From assembly GCF_039831995.1 (NCBI RefSeq), contig NZ_JBDOIO010000003.1, positions 2,852,001-2,916,000 on the forward strand: a stretch of DNA of 64,000 nucleotides, given 5' to 3'. Below are positions 1 through 10,180 of the stretch, in pieces. Position numbers and translations under genes: made by a program. The stretch is from Paenibacillus pabuli (GTDB taxonomy: Bacteria > Bacillota > Bacilli > Paenibacillales > Paenibacillaceae). The notes beneath the pieces were generated by a model. It was not told the DNA's origin. It searched no databases and saw only the letters and a program-made list of their open reading frames with translations. Each line of letters begins with the position of its first letter. The stretch's first letter is position 1.

Positions 1-3000
1 AAACCGAGTTCAGCCATAATTTCACGTACATCTTCAGCAACGAAACGCATGAAGTTCACCACGTGAGCCGGATCACCCATATAATTTTTGCGGAGTTCCG
101 GATTTTGGGTTGCTACACCGACTGGACATGTATCCATCTGACAAACACGCATCATGATACATCCCAGTGCCACGAGTGGTGCGGTGGAGAAACCATACTC
201 CTCGGCTCCAAGCAATGCAGCAATCGCAAGGTCGCGGCCATTCAGCATTTTACCGTCTGTTTCCAGAACCACGCGGTCACGCAGATTGTTCAGCATCAGT
301 GTTTGATGCGTCTCGGCAAGACCCAGCTCCCACGGCATACCCGCGTGACGGATTGAACCTTGTGGAGATGCCCCCGTACCTCCGTCGTATCCACTTACGA
401 GGATAATATCGGCACGTCCTTTGGCTACACCTGCAGCAATGGTACCTACGCCGACTTCGGAAACCAGCTTCACGTTGATATCTGCACGTGGATTCGCGTT
501 CTTCAGGTCATAGATCAACTCAGCCAGATCTTCGATAGAGTAAATGTCGTGATGCGGTGGCGGCGAGATCAGACCCACACCTGGGGTTGAGCCACGAACC
601 TCAGCAACCCACGGATATACTTTACGTCCTGGCAGCTGTCCACCTTCACCCGGTTTCGCACCTTGTGCCATTTTGATCTGGATTTCGTCAGCATTCACGA
701 GATAGTTCGAAGTAACACCGAAACGTCCGGACGCAACCTGTTTAATGGCACTGCGCCGTGAATCACCGTTGCTATCTTTAATGAAGCGAGCTGGATCTTC
801 CCCGCCTTCACCCGTGTTCGATTTACCGCCGACACGGTTCATGGCAATCGCCAAATCTTCGTGTGCTTCCTTACTGATGGAACCGAAGGACATCGCACCT
901 GTTTTGAAGCGGCGCATGATATTTTCCACGGATTCCACTTCTTCCAGAGGAACTGCCGGTCCTACCGGTTTCAGTTTCAGCATGGAACGAATGGTCAGCA
1001 ACTGATCATTCTCACCCTGTACCAGTTTGGCATATTTTTTGTACAGGTTGTAATCGCCGGTACGAACGGCGTGCTGCAGCGTGTGAATCGTTTGCGGGTT
1101 GAATAGATGTTCTTCCCCATCATTACGCCACTGATATTCACCGCCGGAATCCAGTACTTTGTCATTGCCGTCTTTGTCCGTAAAGGCACGGTTATGGTGA
1201 GTCAGCACCTCTGCTGCCACTTCCTCCAGACCAATACCGCCGATCCGGGATGGCGTCCAGGTAAAGTAACGATCAACAAAATCAGACTTCAGACCAACCG
1301 CTTCGAAAATTTGAGCGCCGCGATAGGATTGAATGGTCGAGATTCCCATTTTGGACAATATTTTAATAACGCCTTTGGTTGCGGCTTTAATATAATTTTT
1401 GACAGCTTTCTCATGCGAGATGCCGCGCAGCAGCCCTTGCTGAATCATGTCATCCAGCGTTTCAAACGCCAGATAAGGGTTCACAGCACTTACGCCGTAG
1501 CCCAGCAGCAATGCGTAGTGATGAATATCACGTGGCTCTGCCGATTCCAGCAAAATGCTGACTTTGGTTCTTGTACCCTGACGGATCAGGTGGTGATGCA
1601 AACCTGCCACTGCAAGCAGTGCCGGAATAGCCGCGTTCTCCGCATCCACGCCGCGGTCGGACAAGATCAGGATGTTATGCCCTTTGTCGATGACACGGTC
1701 AGCTGCTTCGAAGAGCAGATCCATCGCTTTGCGAAGTCCTTCCGCTCCTTCTTTGGCCGTGAAGAAGATCGGGATGGTCATCGAGCGGAAGCCTGGACGG
1801 CGTACGTGACGAATCTTCGCAAAATCTTCATTCGACAAGACCGGTGTATCCAGACGAATCTGACGACAGCTTTCCGGTTCAGGATTGAGCAAGTTGCGCT
1901 CTGGACCAATCGTTGTTGCCGTAGACGTGACGATCTCTTCACGGATGGCATCGATCGGCGGATTGGTTACCTGTGCAAACATTTGTTTGAAGTAGTTATA
2001 CAACCGCTGCGGACGATCCGACAGGACTGCCAGCGGTGCATCATAACCCATGGAACCCGTAGCTTCCATACCTGTGGATGCCATTGGCTCCAGCACTTTG
2101 CGCAGTTCTTCAAATGTATATCCATAGGCCAGCTGAAGCTGGGTTACGTTATCATGTTTTGGATCTGGAAGTTCCGGCGCTTCCGGCAATTCATTCAGAT
2201 CCATCAAGTGCTCATCGAGCCACTCCTGATACGGATTCTCGGCTGCAATTAGAGCCTTCACTTCCTCATCCGAGATGATGCGGCCTTCTTGTGTATCCAC
2301 GAGAAGCATGCGACCCGGACGCAGACGATCCTTATACAGAATTTCTTCCGGAGCAATATCAAGTACCCCAACCTCGGAGGACAAAATGATGCGGTCGTCC
2401 TTCGTTACATAATAACGTGCCGGACGCAGACCGTTACGGTCGAGTGTTGCACCAATCTGCAGACCATCCGTAAAGGCCATGGCTGCCGGCCCGTCCCAAG
2501 GCTCCATCATTGTGCTGTGATATTCATAAAATGCTTTTTTGGCCGGATCCATTCCCTCATCCGTGCTCCACGGTTCAGGAACCATCATCATCGCCACGTG
2601 TGGCAATGAACGTCCGCTCAAATACAAGAACTCCAGTGTGTTATCAAACATTGCCGTATCCGAACCGTCCGGATTGATGATCGGTTTCACTTTGGAGATG
2701 TCGTTGCCGAACACTTCGCTCTCAAACAGCGATTGACGCGCATGCATCCAGTTCACGTTACCACGCATCGTATTGATCTCACCGTTGTGGATCATGAAGC
2801 GATACGGGTGGGCACGTTCCCAGCTTGGGAATGTATTGGTACTGAAACGGGAGTGTACTAATGCAATCGCCGATTCAACCAGATCTTCCTGCAAATCCAG
2901 ATAGAACTGTCCAACCTGCTCGGTAGTCAGCATGCCTTTGTAGACGATTTTACGACAAGACAAGCTTGGCAGGTAGAACGAACCGCCTTCTTTCTCATCT

Positions 3001-3554
3001 GCCGAATACCGGATCGCCAGCTCAGCACGTCTGCGAATCACATACAGCCTGCGCTCGAACGCGAGCTCATCGTTGATATCCGCAGATCTGCCGATGAACA
3101 CCTGACGCACATAAGGCTTCGCAGCCAGTGCAGAACGACCCAGCATCTCATCAAAGGTAGGCACATCCCGGAAACCGAGGAATGTCTGTCCTTCTTCTTC
3201 AATGATCTTCTTCAGGCTCTCTTGGTGAGCGTTACGAATCTCAGGATCCTGAGAAAGAAACAGCATACCCACGCCGTACGCTCCTTGCTCTGGCAACGCA
3301 AAGCCGAGACGCTCTGCTTCCTGTGCAAAGTAACGGTGTGGAATCTGAATCAAAATACCGGCTCCGTCACCGGAATTCGGCTCACTGCCCTGTCCCCCGC
3401 GGTGCTCCATATTACCGAGCATGGTCAGTGCCTGACTAACGATATCGTGTGATGGTACTCCTTTGATGTTGGCAACAAAACCCATACCGCATGCATCTTT
3501 TTCGAACTGTGGGTCATACAAACCCTGTTTAGGAGGTAATCCGATGTGTCTCAT
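1..3554 (-). CDS. gltB: Glutamate synthase large subunit (partial, C-terminus off window)
   Basis: This is the large subunit of glutamate synthase, which makes two glutamates from glutamine and 2-oxoglutarate in the cytoplasm. About 1184 of the usual ~1530 codons are visible. The start is ATG at 3554 behind AGAAAGG. The mature Ntn nucleophile should be Cys22 in DACGMGFVA, after a short propeptide. An amidotransferase domain comes first, then the central domain, then the FMN/2-oxoglutarate domain ([21 protein letters not shown]). Near the window edge the cysteines of the 3Fe-4S cluster appear as [15 protein letters not shown]. The C-terminal beta-helix domain lies outside. A partner gltD cannot be seen. 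Assignment is secure from the motifs and colinearity. Confidence 0.97.
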   Translation of the reverse strand, partial: MRHIGLPPKQGLYDPQFEKDACGMGFVANIKGVPSHDIVSQALTMLGNMEHRGGQGSEPNSGDGAGILIQIPHRYFAQEAERLGFALPEQGAYGVGMLFLSQDPEIRNAHQESLKKIIEEEGQTFLGFRDVPTFDEMLGRSALAAKPYVRQVFIGRSADINDELAFERRLYVIRRRAELAIRYSADEKEGGSFYLPSLSCRKIVYKGMLTTEQVGQFYLDLQEDLVESAIALVHSRFSTNTFPSWERAHPYRFMIHNGEINTMRGNVNWMHARQSLFESEVFGNDISKVKPIINPDGSDTAMFDNTLEFLYLSGRSLPHVAMMMVPEPWSTDEGMDPAKKAFYEYHSTMMEPWDGPAAMAFTDGLQIGATLDRNGLRPARYYVTKDDRIILSSEVGVLDIAPEEILYKDRLRPGRMLLVDTQEGRIISDEEVKALIAAENPYQEWLDEHLMDLNELPEAPELPDPKHDNVTQLQLAYGYTFEELRKVLEPMASTGMEATGSMGYDAPLAVLSDRPQRLYNYFKQMFAQVTNPPIDAIREEIVTSTATTIGPERNLLNPEPESCRQIRLDTPVLSNEDFAKIRHVRRPGFRSMTIPIFFTAKEGAEGLRKAMDLLFEAADRVIDKGHNILILSDRGVDAENAAIPALLAVAGLHHHLIRQGTRTKVSILLESAEPRDIHHYALLLGYGVSAVNPYLAFETLDDMIQQGLLRGISHEKAVKNYIKAATKGVIKILSKMGISTIQSYRGAQIFEAVGLKSDFVDRYFTWTPSRIGGIGLEEVAAEVLTHHNRAFTDKDGNDKVLDSGGEYQWRNDGEEHLFNPQTIHTLQHAVRTGDYNLYKKYAKLVQGENDQLLTIRSMLKLKPVGPAVPLEEVESVENIMRRFKTGAMSFGSISKEAHEDLAIAMNRVGGKSNTGEGGEDPARFIKDSNGDSRRSAIKQVASGRFGVTSNYLVNADEIQIKMAQGAKPGEGGQLPGRKVYPWVAEVRGSTPGVGLISPPPHHDIYSIEDLAELIYDLKNANPRADINVKLVSEVGVGTIAAGVAKGRADIILVSGYDGGTGASPQGSIRHAGMPWELGLAETHQTLMLNNLRDRVVLETDGKMLNGRDLAIAALLGAEEYGFSTAPLVALGCIMMRVCQMDTCPVGVATQNPELRKNYMGDPAHVVNFMRFVAEDVREIMAELG

Positions 3555-3830
3555 GGAACGCAACCTTTCTATAATGAAGTATTTCGGAAAGATCAAGAAC
3601 ATAGGCAACAAGCAACAATGAAACGGGAGGAGCGGGCCTAAAGGTTGAGAACCCTGCTGAATAATCGGGGTGACCGCAACAATCGGGTCATTAGACTTAG
3701 AGTGCTTCTGCTGCTGGAGAAGAAGTCATTCTTCAGAAGTGCTTCCGGATGAGCCGGTAAAGAGCACAAATATAATTACTCGCAGTCGCTGGCACGACCA
3801 CTGATATGGAGCGACGTTTTTTGATATAGT
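3555..3830 (-). promoter_or_regulatory. Long structured gltB leader, no recognised riboswitch class
   Basis: The stretch between the candidate promoter and gltB has no convincing reading frame but several inverted repeats on the minus strand. These are GTCGCT..AGCGAC, a GAAGAA-TGAC-TTCTTC hairpin and TGACC..GGTCA. GAAGCACT also occurs twice as a direct repeat. There is no T-box consensus and no riboswitch core that I recognise. It may be an attenuator or simply an untranslated leader. Confidence 0.35.
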
Positions 3831-3836
3831 TCTATT

Positions 3837-3865
3837 ATTTTAACACCGAGCTAACATCAGCGCAA
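3837..3865 (-). promoter_or_regulatory. Candidate sigma-A promoter of gltB
   Basis: On the minus strand TTGCGC (3860-3865) and TAAAAT (3837-3842) are separated by exactly 17 bases. If used, transcription would begin near 3830 and give gltB a 5' leader of about 275 nt. Confidence 0.5.
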
Positions 3866-4100
3866 TTTAAACTTTTTAATACCTGTGATAAGAAATGTTT
3901 TGCAGCACAGCTTTAGTGTAATGACGTTTAAACTCATCTCTTTTTCGAATAATTATACACATTTTAAGTCAGAGTACAACTGATTTTATCTGCTGGCAAA
4001 AGAAAATCATTCCATATGCAGCCTGCATTTCTGCTTAATATCACCAAATTCCCATTCCTTTTTTGAGCAAAGCGCAGCCCGCACATGCATTTGTATACAA

Positions 4101-4138
4101 AAAGAGCCTGCGGCCCATTTTAGGGCCACAAGCTCTTT
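4101..4138 (-). terminator. Terminator downstream of the YhgE-like gene
   Basis: An AAAGAGC..GGCCC stem pairs with GGGCC..GCTCTTT around a short loop and runs into TTTTTG on the minus strand. It ends the 4229-7318 unit and has T-rich flanks in both directions. Confidence 0.8.
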
Positions 4139-4228
4139 GCACTTTTTGACTACTATATTGCATAATTTTGATACTGGTTAACAAACTTTATTTTTCGATC
4201 CAGGTCATTGCCCTGCATTCATTCAGAC

Positions 4229-6520
4229 TTATGCTGTCACAACTTGACCCGATTCGGCCGCTTCAGTCATTTCAGCTTCTTTTTTCGGGCGTCTGCCATT
4301 CCAGAGGAAGAACGCCAGCGTCAACAGAATGGATACCCCTGCATAGATGGCCAGGATCCCAGCCTGATGCCACATTACATCGAAATTCCCACTGGATACG
4401 ACTGCCTTGAAGCCCATAATGCTGTGCGTCATTGGTAACCATGGGCTAAAGGCCTGAAGCCAGGACGGAATCAGTTCTACCGGGAAGGTTCCTGCACTTG
4501 CCGCCAGCTGGAATACCAGGAGCAGAATAACCACATAACGGCCAGGCAGATCAAGCCAGGTGACAAGCGCCTGAACAATCAGCATAAACGTTAGTCCCGT
4601 AATAATTGTGAACAGATAGAACAGCGGTACGCTGTGCGTTTCCAGACCAAGGCCATACAGCATGAAGCTTGCTACGATCACCGATTGGAAAATGCTCATG
4701 GAACCAAATACGAGCGTACGGCTTACAAAACGGCTCCAACCGGATGCACCAGGTACGGATGTATCACGCATTTTCAAAATGATGGTTGAGATGAGGGATC
4801 CAACAAACAATCCAATGGACAGGAAGAACGGTGTCAATCCTGTACCGTAGTTGGACACGGCTTCCGCTTCGTTCTCAGCCGAATTAATTGGTTCAGCAAA
4901 CATGTTGACCACGTCATCGGTTTTCTTCACTTCAGACGTTTTCTGAGCGGCATCATTCAGCTTGGTCGCCAGTTCACTGGAGCCGTCTTTAAGCTCAGTC
5001 AAACCATTAGCCAGCTCGCCGGCTCCATCGCCAAGCTGTTGGGAACCGTCTGTCAGCGAGCTCACACCGCTGCTCAGCTTGCCTACGCCTGTTTGCAGGG
5101 CACTTGTTCCTGTGCCGAGTTGTTTGGCTCCATTGACCAGCTGAGTACCGCCGCTAGCAGCTTCGCCCAGCTTGCCGCTAAACTGCTTCAGGCCGTCGGA
5201 GAGCTTCGCTCCGCCTTCACTAAGCTGATTGGCTCCAGCCAGCAGCTGCTGCTGTCCATCAACCAGCTGGTCTGCACCAGCCAGCAGCTGCTCTTGCCCG
5301 CCGTGCAGCTCTGTCGCACCTGCTGCAAGCTGCTGATTGCCCTGGTGAAGCTGATCCGCACCCTGCGCCAGCTTCTGTTCGCTCTCGTGCAGCTGCGCAC
5401 TGCCTTCTGCCACAGCCTCACTTGCTGCGAGCAGCTTCTGAACATCCTCGCTCGCAGCCAGCTCCGGATTGGAGGCGGCCAGCTGTTTCAAACCGTCCGC
5501 CACACCTTGGGCTCCGTCCGCAACTTTACTGCTTCCATCAACGGCAGACTGCAAGCCTGCTGCCAGAGTTCCACTACCCTGTACTGCGCTTTGCAGGCCT
5601 TCAGACAGTTTCTCACTGCCTTGTTCGGATGATTGCAGCCCGGTCTGCAGCTTGCTTGTGCCATCAAGAGATGATTGAAGGCCTGCCTGCAGCTTTTCAC
5701 TGCCATCCTTTAATTGGTCTGCCCCACTTTGAAGCTGATCCGCTGCTGCTGCCTGAAGCTGCTGAAGACCGGATACAAGGCTGCTTGTTCCGCTTTCCAG
5801 CTTGGTGGCCCCGGTATGCAGTGCATTAACACCATCACTCAATGGGGACAATCCATCCTGAAGCTCCAGCGTTCCGGATGCCAGTTTGGCCAAATTGTCT
5901 TTCAGCTTGACGGCACCATCATCCAGTTTGCCTGCCCCCGTATTCAGCTCGCCCGCGCCATCTCCGGCTTCCGCCAGTCCATCAGACACTTCGGAGAACT
6001 TGTCGAGCAGCGTTTCGGCATACGCCTCTGTCACCTTGGCAGATACTTTCGCCTTGAGATCCTTGATCGCCGTCTTGCCGATCTGTGCACCTACGAAGCT
6101 GTAATTGCCGTTCGGTTCGTAGATCAATTCAGCTGGCTGTGGTTTATCATCCAGCAGCGTGGTGGCCTGGGAAGAGAAATTCTCAGGAATCGTAATTTGC
6201 ATATAATACTTGTCGTTCTGCATACCCTCTTTAGCCTGAGAAGCATTGACAAATTCCCATTCAAAATCTCCATTTTTCTTCAGCTCATCCACCAGATCGT
6301 CGCCCACCTGCAAGGATTTGCCTTCGAGCTCCGCTCCCTTGTCGAGGTTGACCACAGCCACCGGCATCTGATCTACATGGCCATATGGGTCCCAATAAGC
6401 AGCCAGGTAGATACCGCTATACAGGATCGGAATAAACATAACTGCAATGACGGGGATCAACACCTTCGGGTTTCTCACGGCTGATCCCACATCCTTGAAA
6501 AACACGGATAAAGATTTCAT
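4229..6520 (-). CDS. YhgE/Pip-family membrane protein
   Basis: This is a large membrane protein of the YhgE / phage infection protein (Pip) family, 763 aa, close to the ~775 aa of B. subtilis YhgE. The start is ATG at 6520 (MKSLSVFFKD) behind GGGGAG; an upstream in-frame ATG lacks a ribosome site. One N-terminal membrane helix (IPVIAVMFIPILYSGIYLA) precedes a very long extracytoplasmic helical region. That region is built of degenerate repeats (G-x-x-x-L, LQSGL, LxDG) from about residue 180 to 540. A C-terminal ABC2-like block of five or so membrane helices follows. Family members are linked to phage adsorption and type VII/export-like functions; the substrate is unknown. It lies directly downstream of a TetR regulator, as yhgD-yhgE do in B. 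subtilis. Confidence 0.88.
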   Translation of the reverse strand: MKSLSVFFKDVGSAVRNPKVLIPVIAVMFIPILYSGIYLAAYWDPYGHVDQMPVAVVNLDKGAELEGKSLQVGDDLVDELKKNGDFEWEFVNASQAKEGMQNDKYYMQITIPENFSSQATTLLDDKPQPAELIYEPNGNYSFVGAQIGKTAIKDLKAKVSAKVTEAYAETLLDKFSEVSDGLAEAGDGAGELNTGAGKLDDGAVKLKDNLAKLASGTLELQDGLSPLSDGVNALHTGATKLESGTSSLVSGLQQLQAAAADQLQSGADQLKDGSEKLQAGLQSSLDGTSKLQTGLQSSEQGSEKLSEGLQSAVQGSGTLAAGLQSAVDGSSKVADGAQGVADGLKQLAASNPELAASEDVQKLLAASEAVAEGSAQLHESEQKLAQGADQLHQGNQQLAAGATELHGGQEQLLAGADQLVDGQQQLLAGANQLSEGGAKLSDGLKQFSGKLGEAASGGTQLVNGAKQLGTGTSALQTGVGKLSSGVSSLTDGSQQLGDGAGELANGLTELKDGSSELATKLNDAAQKTSEVKKTDDVVNMFAEPINSAENEAEAVSNYGTGLTPFFLSIGLFVGSLISTIILKMRDTSVPGASGWSRFVSRTLVFGSMSIFQSVIVASFMLYGLGLETHSVPLFYLFTIITGLTFMLIVQALVTWLDLPGRYVVILLLVFQLAASAGTFPVELIPSWLQAFSPWLPMTHSIMGFKAVVSSGNFDVMWHQAGILAIYAGVSILLTLAFFLWNGRRPKKEAEMTEAAESGQVVTA

Positions 6521-6611
6521 GTCATTATCTCCCCTAACTCTCTGCTTCATGAGCAGGAACTAACTTGATGTAAACATATGAATCGATTCAGCAACTTGCT
6601 GAAATACGAAC

Positions 6612-6634
6612 TGACCATTTTCCCCAAACGGTCA
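6612..6634 (-). promoter_or_regulatory. Operator-like inverted repeat upstream of the YhgE-like gene
   Basis: TGACC-N13-GGTCA, a 23-bp site between the TetR gene and the YhgE-like gene. The same half-sites and spacing occur upstream of the TetR gene itself (7351-7373). On the minus strand it begins TTGACC, which could double as a -35 box. Confidence 0.55.
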
Positions 6635-6736
6635 ATTTAGAACAAAAAAACAAACCTGCCTCTCGGCAAGCCTCACTGCCTTCACGCAAAATGACTCTCC
6701 ATCTTCTCCCTATATTATAGTAGAGAAATTCGGAAA

Positions 6737-7318
6737 CTACATGACGGCAGCAATTCCTTCCATTAAGAAAAGACGAAAGTAATTTTTGATTTCCTCTTTG
6801 CTGAGCGGTTCGTGCTGTTTGTTCCAATCCGAGGTGAGCGCGATGTACAGACGGATCATCATAAAGGCCACCACTTGCGGATCACAATCCCGAATCTCAC
6901 CGCTGTCTCTGGCTTTCTCCAGCTCTTTGGACAGGAAATCGGAAATGACCTTCTCCACCTTGTCCAGACCCTCTTTGGCCTGAAGCGTTCCAAAATCCTT
7001 GAGTTCCTGGGATAGCTTCACCAATAAATCATGATCACGACGGAATTCCAGCAATGAATCCAGCACACGAAACAGGTTATCAAAAAAAGCACTTTCCTGA
7101 TGCACTTCACGATGGGCAATATTTTTCATCTCCTGGATTACTTCCACCAGAATCTGATCAAACAGCTGCTCCTTATTCGTAAAGAAAGTGTAAATTGTCC
7201 CTTTGCCGACATTCGCAATCTTGGCCACCTGATCCATCGTGGTAGCTTTGTATCCAAACATGGCGAACGACTGAGCTGCTGCTTGAATGACCTGCTGCCT
7301 CCGGTCAATCGGAGCCAT
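6737..7318 (-). CDS. TetR/AcrR-family transcriptional regulator (YhgD-like)
   Basis: A 193-aa TetR-type regulator. The N-terminal helix-turn-helix is clear at residues 8-55 (AAAQSFAMFGYKATTMDQV, then NVGKGTIYTFFTNKEQL). The rest is an all-helical ligand/dimer domain. The start ATG at 7318 follows GAAGGAGGGGATATA. Position next to a YhgE/Pip gene matches B. subtilis yhgD-yhgE, and the shared TGACC-N13-GGTCA site suggests that it represses both itself and the membrane protein. The inducer is unknown. Confidence 0.9.
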   Translation of the reverse strand: MAPIDRRQQVIQAAAQSFAMFGYKATTMDQVAKIANVGKGTIYTFFTNKEQLFDQILVEVIQEMKNIAHREVHQESAFFDNLFRVLDSLLEFRRDHDLLVKLSQELKDFGTLQAKEGLDKVEKVISDFLSKELEKARDSGEIRDCDPQVVAFMMIRLYIALTSDWNKQHEPLSKEEIKNYFRLFLMEGIAAVM

Positions 7319-7350
7319 TATATCCCCTCCTTCATTGTTTTCTTATAAAG

Positions 7351-7373
7351 TGACCAAAAATACAATTCGGTCA
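7351..7373 (-). promoter_or_regulatory. Operator-like inverted repeat upstream of the TetR gene
   Basis: TGACC-N13-GGTCA lies 33 bp upstream of the TetR start, with a further overlapping half-site TTGGTCA to its right. It matches the site at 6612-6634 in half-site sequence and spacing. Confidence 0.55.
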
Positions 7374-7667
7374 CTTGGTCAAAACTTACATTAACACCTT
7401 CGACAACAGATTGCAACCCTAACATTACAAATTTGTGTTAATTTATTTTAACCGAAATGCAGTGGAAAGTGATTCATTCGTCGTCTATAGTGTATGATGG
7501 TTCCAATAATACGGATAGAACGAAGATGAACTGTCTAAGTCCATCAACTTTCGTGTAAATATTTATGGAATGAACATGATTTTCCGTTTCGCTGTATATC
7601 CATGTATTGAAGGGTACGGCATAACGGTGAACTTATCAAATTTAAACTTATGAATAAAGGTGAACTC

Positions 7668-8888
7668 ATGCGAAAACCAAGAGTGCTCTTATTATCCGAA
7701 GGTTTCGGCACCGGTCACACCCAGGCCGCCCATGCGCTGGCAAGCGGCATCAAAAAAGTCAGTCCACACGTCCATAGCCGTGTCATCGAACTCGGCAAAT
7801 TTTTGAATCCGACAGTGGCTCCGCTTATTTTTTCCGCCTATCGAAAAACATTATCCGTCCAGCCCAAACTGGTCAGCATGCTGTATCGGACACAATACAA
7901 TAAATCGTTGAACGGATTTACCAAACTCGCCTTGCATCGGATTTTCTATACTCAGACGGCACAGGTTGTATCCCAGTTGAAGCCGGATGCTGTTATCTGC
8001 ACTCATCCGTTTCCAAATGCGGTCATTTCCAGGCTGAAACGACAAGGGCTGAACATACCGCTGTACACGGTCATTACGGATTATGATGTACACGGCACAT
8101 GGATCAATCCTGAAGTAAACCAGTATCTTGTCTCTACCCCACAGGTCAAAGCATTACTCGAGATCAGGGGGGTCGATCCCTCTCGAATCCAGGTTACGGG
8201 AATTCCCGTACACCCTGATTTCTGGGAAGCAGGTGACAAAGTGCGGCTGCGTCAGGAAATGGGGCTTCAGAATATGCCTACGGCACTGCTTATGGGCGGT
8301 GGATGGGGGCTTTCCTTTGATGAAGAGCATATGAAACTATTAACCTCCTGGGCCGATCGGGTGCAGCTCGTATTCTGTCTCGGAAGCAACGAGAAGATGA
8401 TCTCCAAAATGAAAGAGATGGCTTGCTTCCAACATCCAAACATCCGCATTCTCGGTTACACAAAGGAAGTCAGCAAGCTGATGGACGTATCGGACGTCCT
8501 TATTACGAAACCGGGCGGCATGACTTGCACAGAGGCTCTGGCGAAAGGACTGCCAATGTTGTTCATTCCACCACTTCCAGGCCAGGAAGAAGAGAATTGT
8601 GAGTATTTTGTACAAGCCGGATATGGCCAGGTTATTCATTCAGCAGACGTCATTACCACACGGTTCAGAGAGCTATGCGAGCCGACCAAGGCACCGAATG
8701 AAGCTGAAAGCCAGCTGAAGGTTGTACGCAAGCCTTGGAACCGGCAGTCCTATGATCCAACGTCTTGTGCACAGGCTGTTCACGAATTGTTGTTTCCGGC
8801 TACAGCCGAGCTCTCCTCCACGACGAAGGAACGCTTCAAGGCCGGAATTCCTGCCGCGACGCTGTCAGGTACCAGAATTCCATTCTAA
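7668..8888 (+). CDS. MGDG-synthase-type glycosyltransferase (UgtP-like, GT28)
   Basis: A 406-aa glycosyltransferase of the monogalactosyl-diacylglycerol synthase / UgtP type, expected at the inner membrane face adding sugars from UDP-sugar to diacylglycerol. The N-terminal Rossmann half starts with LLLSEGFGTGHTQAAHAL, the family's GHxxAA acceptor motif. The C-terminal half has the GT28 nucleotide-sugar motif KPGGMTCTEALAKGLP and PLPGQEEEN. ATG at 7668 is preferred over 7650 because AAAGGTGA sits at the right distance. Whether it makes glucolipids or glycosylates another lipid cannot be told from sequence. Confidence 0.82.
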   Translation: MRKPRVLLLSEGFGTGHTQAAHALASGIKKVSPHVHSRVIELGKFLNPTVAPLIFSAYRKTLSVQPKLVSMLYRTQYNKSLNGFTKLALHRIFYTQTAQVVSQLKPDAVICTHPFPNAVISRLKRQGLNIPLYTVITDYDVHGTWINPEVNQYLVSTPQVKALLEIRGVDPSRIQVTGIPVHPDFWEAGDKVRLRQEMGLQNMPTALLMGGGWGLSFDEEHMKLLTSWADRVQLVFCLGSNEKMISKMKEMACFQHPNIRILGYTKEVSKLMDVSDVLITKPGGMTCTEALAKGLPMLFIPPLPGQEEENCEYFVQAGYGQVIHSADVITTRFRELCEPTKAPNEAESQLKVVRKPWNRQSYDPTSCAQAVHELLFPATAELSSTTKERFKAGIPAATLSGTRIPF

Positions 8889-8989
8889 GGCCTCTACGGC
8901 CCCCTGGAGCGCTTCTAGGAGGGTGTTGATTATGGATGAGCATCGCCTATGATTAAGATCAACTTATTTGAGACGAAAAGCATACAGAA

Positions 8990-9026
8990 AAGGTTCCCTT
9001 CTCATTTTGGAAGGGAACCTTCTTTA
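8990..9026 (+). terminator. Terminator after the glycosyltransferase
   Basis: A perfect 12-bp stem (AAGGTTCCCTTC / GAAGGGAACCTT) is followed by CTTTAATTT. It lies 100 bp past the glycosyltransferase stop; nothing else is seen in 8889-9188. Confidence 0.85.
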
Positions 9027-9188
9027 ATTTCATTTAAAATCACGTATGTTTTACCAGAAAAAAGGGTAACTTATATTATACAGATCCATAATAAATACCG
9101 AAATAAAACTCTGTTTCAGGTGTTTTTAAAGGTTCGTGTAATGTAAACACATTAACTACCCTGCCTGTTTGCAGAATTTTCAGGTCAA

Positions 9189-10049
9189 TTACTTGTAAAA
9201 CGTATGATGACCGATCGTTTTCACTTTTTTCTTCGAACGGGCAACCGTCAGATCATCGGCAAGCGTTAATGACAAGAAATAATACGTATCATCAGCGACT
9301 TCCTTCTGTCCATTCAGTGCAGCATTAACTGCCTTCACGCTGTCCTCATTGGGAACTACACGCTTCAGACGTCCGTTGGCTACCGGGCTGAATTGAGACT
9401 TCTGATAGATTACCTTATAAATAGTATCGGGAAAATTGGCTGACCGCAGCCGGTTTAAGACAACATTGGCAACTGCCACTTTGCCTTCGTACGGTTCACC
9501 TTCCGCCTCTGCCATGACAATTTTTTGCAGCAGAAGCAGCTCTTTATCGGACACACTGTATGACCAGGTTGCAAGTTTTGAGTCCTCCTGGTTCAAAAGT
9601 TCGGTCCGCGTAAAGTAAAGTTTTTGGGGGGGAGTTGTAATTGCAGCAGCCGCTTTGGCCTTCTCTATTTTGGCCAATTTCAAGGCAGCGTCTTTTTTGG
9701 CTTGGGCCGCCGCAGCAGCTCTGGCTTTATGCTTGGCCTTGGCTTCCTTCAATTCCTGTTCTTCCTGAGCAGCCGTAAGCCAGTCCTTGGCTGGCAATGA
9801 AGCCGTCCAGTTTGCCGTATGAATCGATGAATCAGCAGACAGACTTGTCCCGTCCGCCATCATTCGCCTGTCCCCAGCAGAAGAAGTTGATGCGCTATTT
9901 TGCACAGAAGCCGCCAGATCGGTCATCTGTTTACTATCACTTGCCTCGTTCCACTTCCCAGTTGCCTGAACTACATTAACCCCCACTATACATACAAGCA
10001 GCACAGATAACATCGGTGCTACCCAACGATTCTTGCTTATAATATCCAT
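9189..10049 (-). CDS. SleB/CwlJ-type cell wall hydrolase
   Basis: A 286-aa secreted or membrane-anchored wall hydrolase. The start ATG at 10049 (MDIISKNRW) follows AGGAGGAATCTTTCGA. Residues 11-30 form a membrane segment or signal anchor (VAPMLSVLLVCIVGVNVVQA). An Ala/Lys-rich helical linker (about 110-140) precedes a C-terminal Hydrolase_2 domain: KIVMAEAEGEPYEGKVAVA, NVVLNRLRS, the catalytic Glu in AEAEGEP. The family cleaves peptidoglycan, in spores or in vegetative wall turnover. A good sigma-A promoter upstream argues for vegetative expression. Expected length for the family is 200-300 aa. Confidence 0.85.
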   Translation of the reverse strand: MDIISKNRWVAPMLSVLLVCIVGVNVVQATGKWNEASDSKQMTDLAASVQNSASTSSAGDRRMMADGTSLSADSSIHTANWTASLPAKDWLTAAQEEQELKEAKAKHKARAAAAAQAKKDAALKLAKIEKAKAAAAITTPPQKLYFTRTELLNQEDSKLATWSYSVSDKELLLLQKIVMAEAEGEPYEGKVAVANVVLNRLRSANFPDTIYKVIYQKSQFSPVANGRLKRVVPNEDSVKAVNAALNGQKEVADDTYYFLSLTLADDLTVARSKKKVKTIGHHTFYK

Positions 10050-10124
10050 TCGAAAGATTCCTCCTGTCGCAACAATTCCCTTAACTAAGTAACCCAAAAA
10101 AAAGAATTTGAATAACGATGGCTA

Positions 10125-10153
10125 ATATTACATAGGGATAAACGTAATGTCAA
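10125..10153 (-). promoter_or_regulatory. Sigma-A promoter of the SleB-like gene
   Basis: TTGACA (10148-10153) and TAATAT (10125-10130) are 17 bases apart on the minus strand, 75 bp upstream of the start codon. Confidence 0.7.
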
Positions 10154-10180
10154 TGTGATTTTATGTCATAAAAACGAGTT

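Noticed and set aside
1107..2252. 381-codon plus-strand frame opposite gltB
   Set aside because: Antisense shadow of a well-conserved gene, no start signal, His/Arg/Cys-heavy composition.
3555..3830. T-box or known riboswitch before gltB
   Set aside because: No GGTGG..CC antiterminator consensus and no aptamer core that I know; kept only as an unexplained leader.
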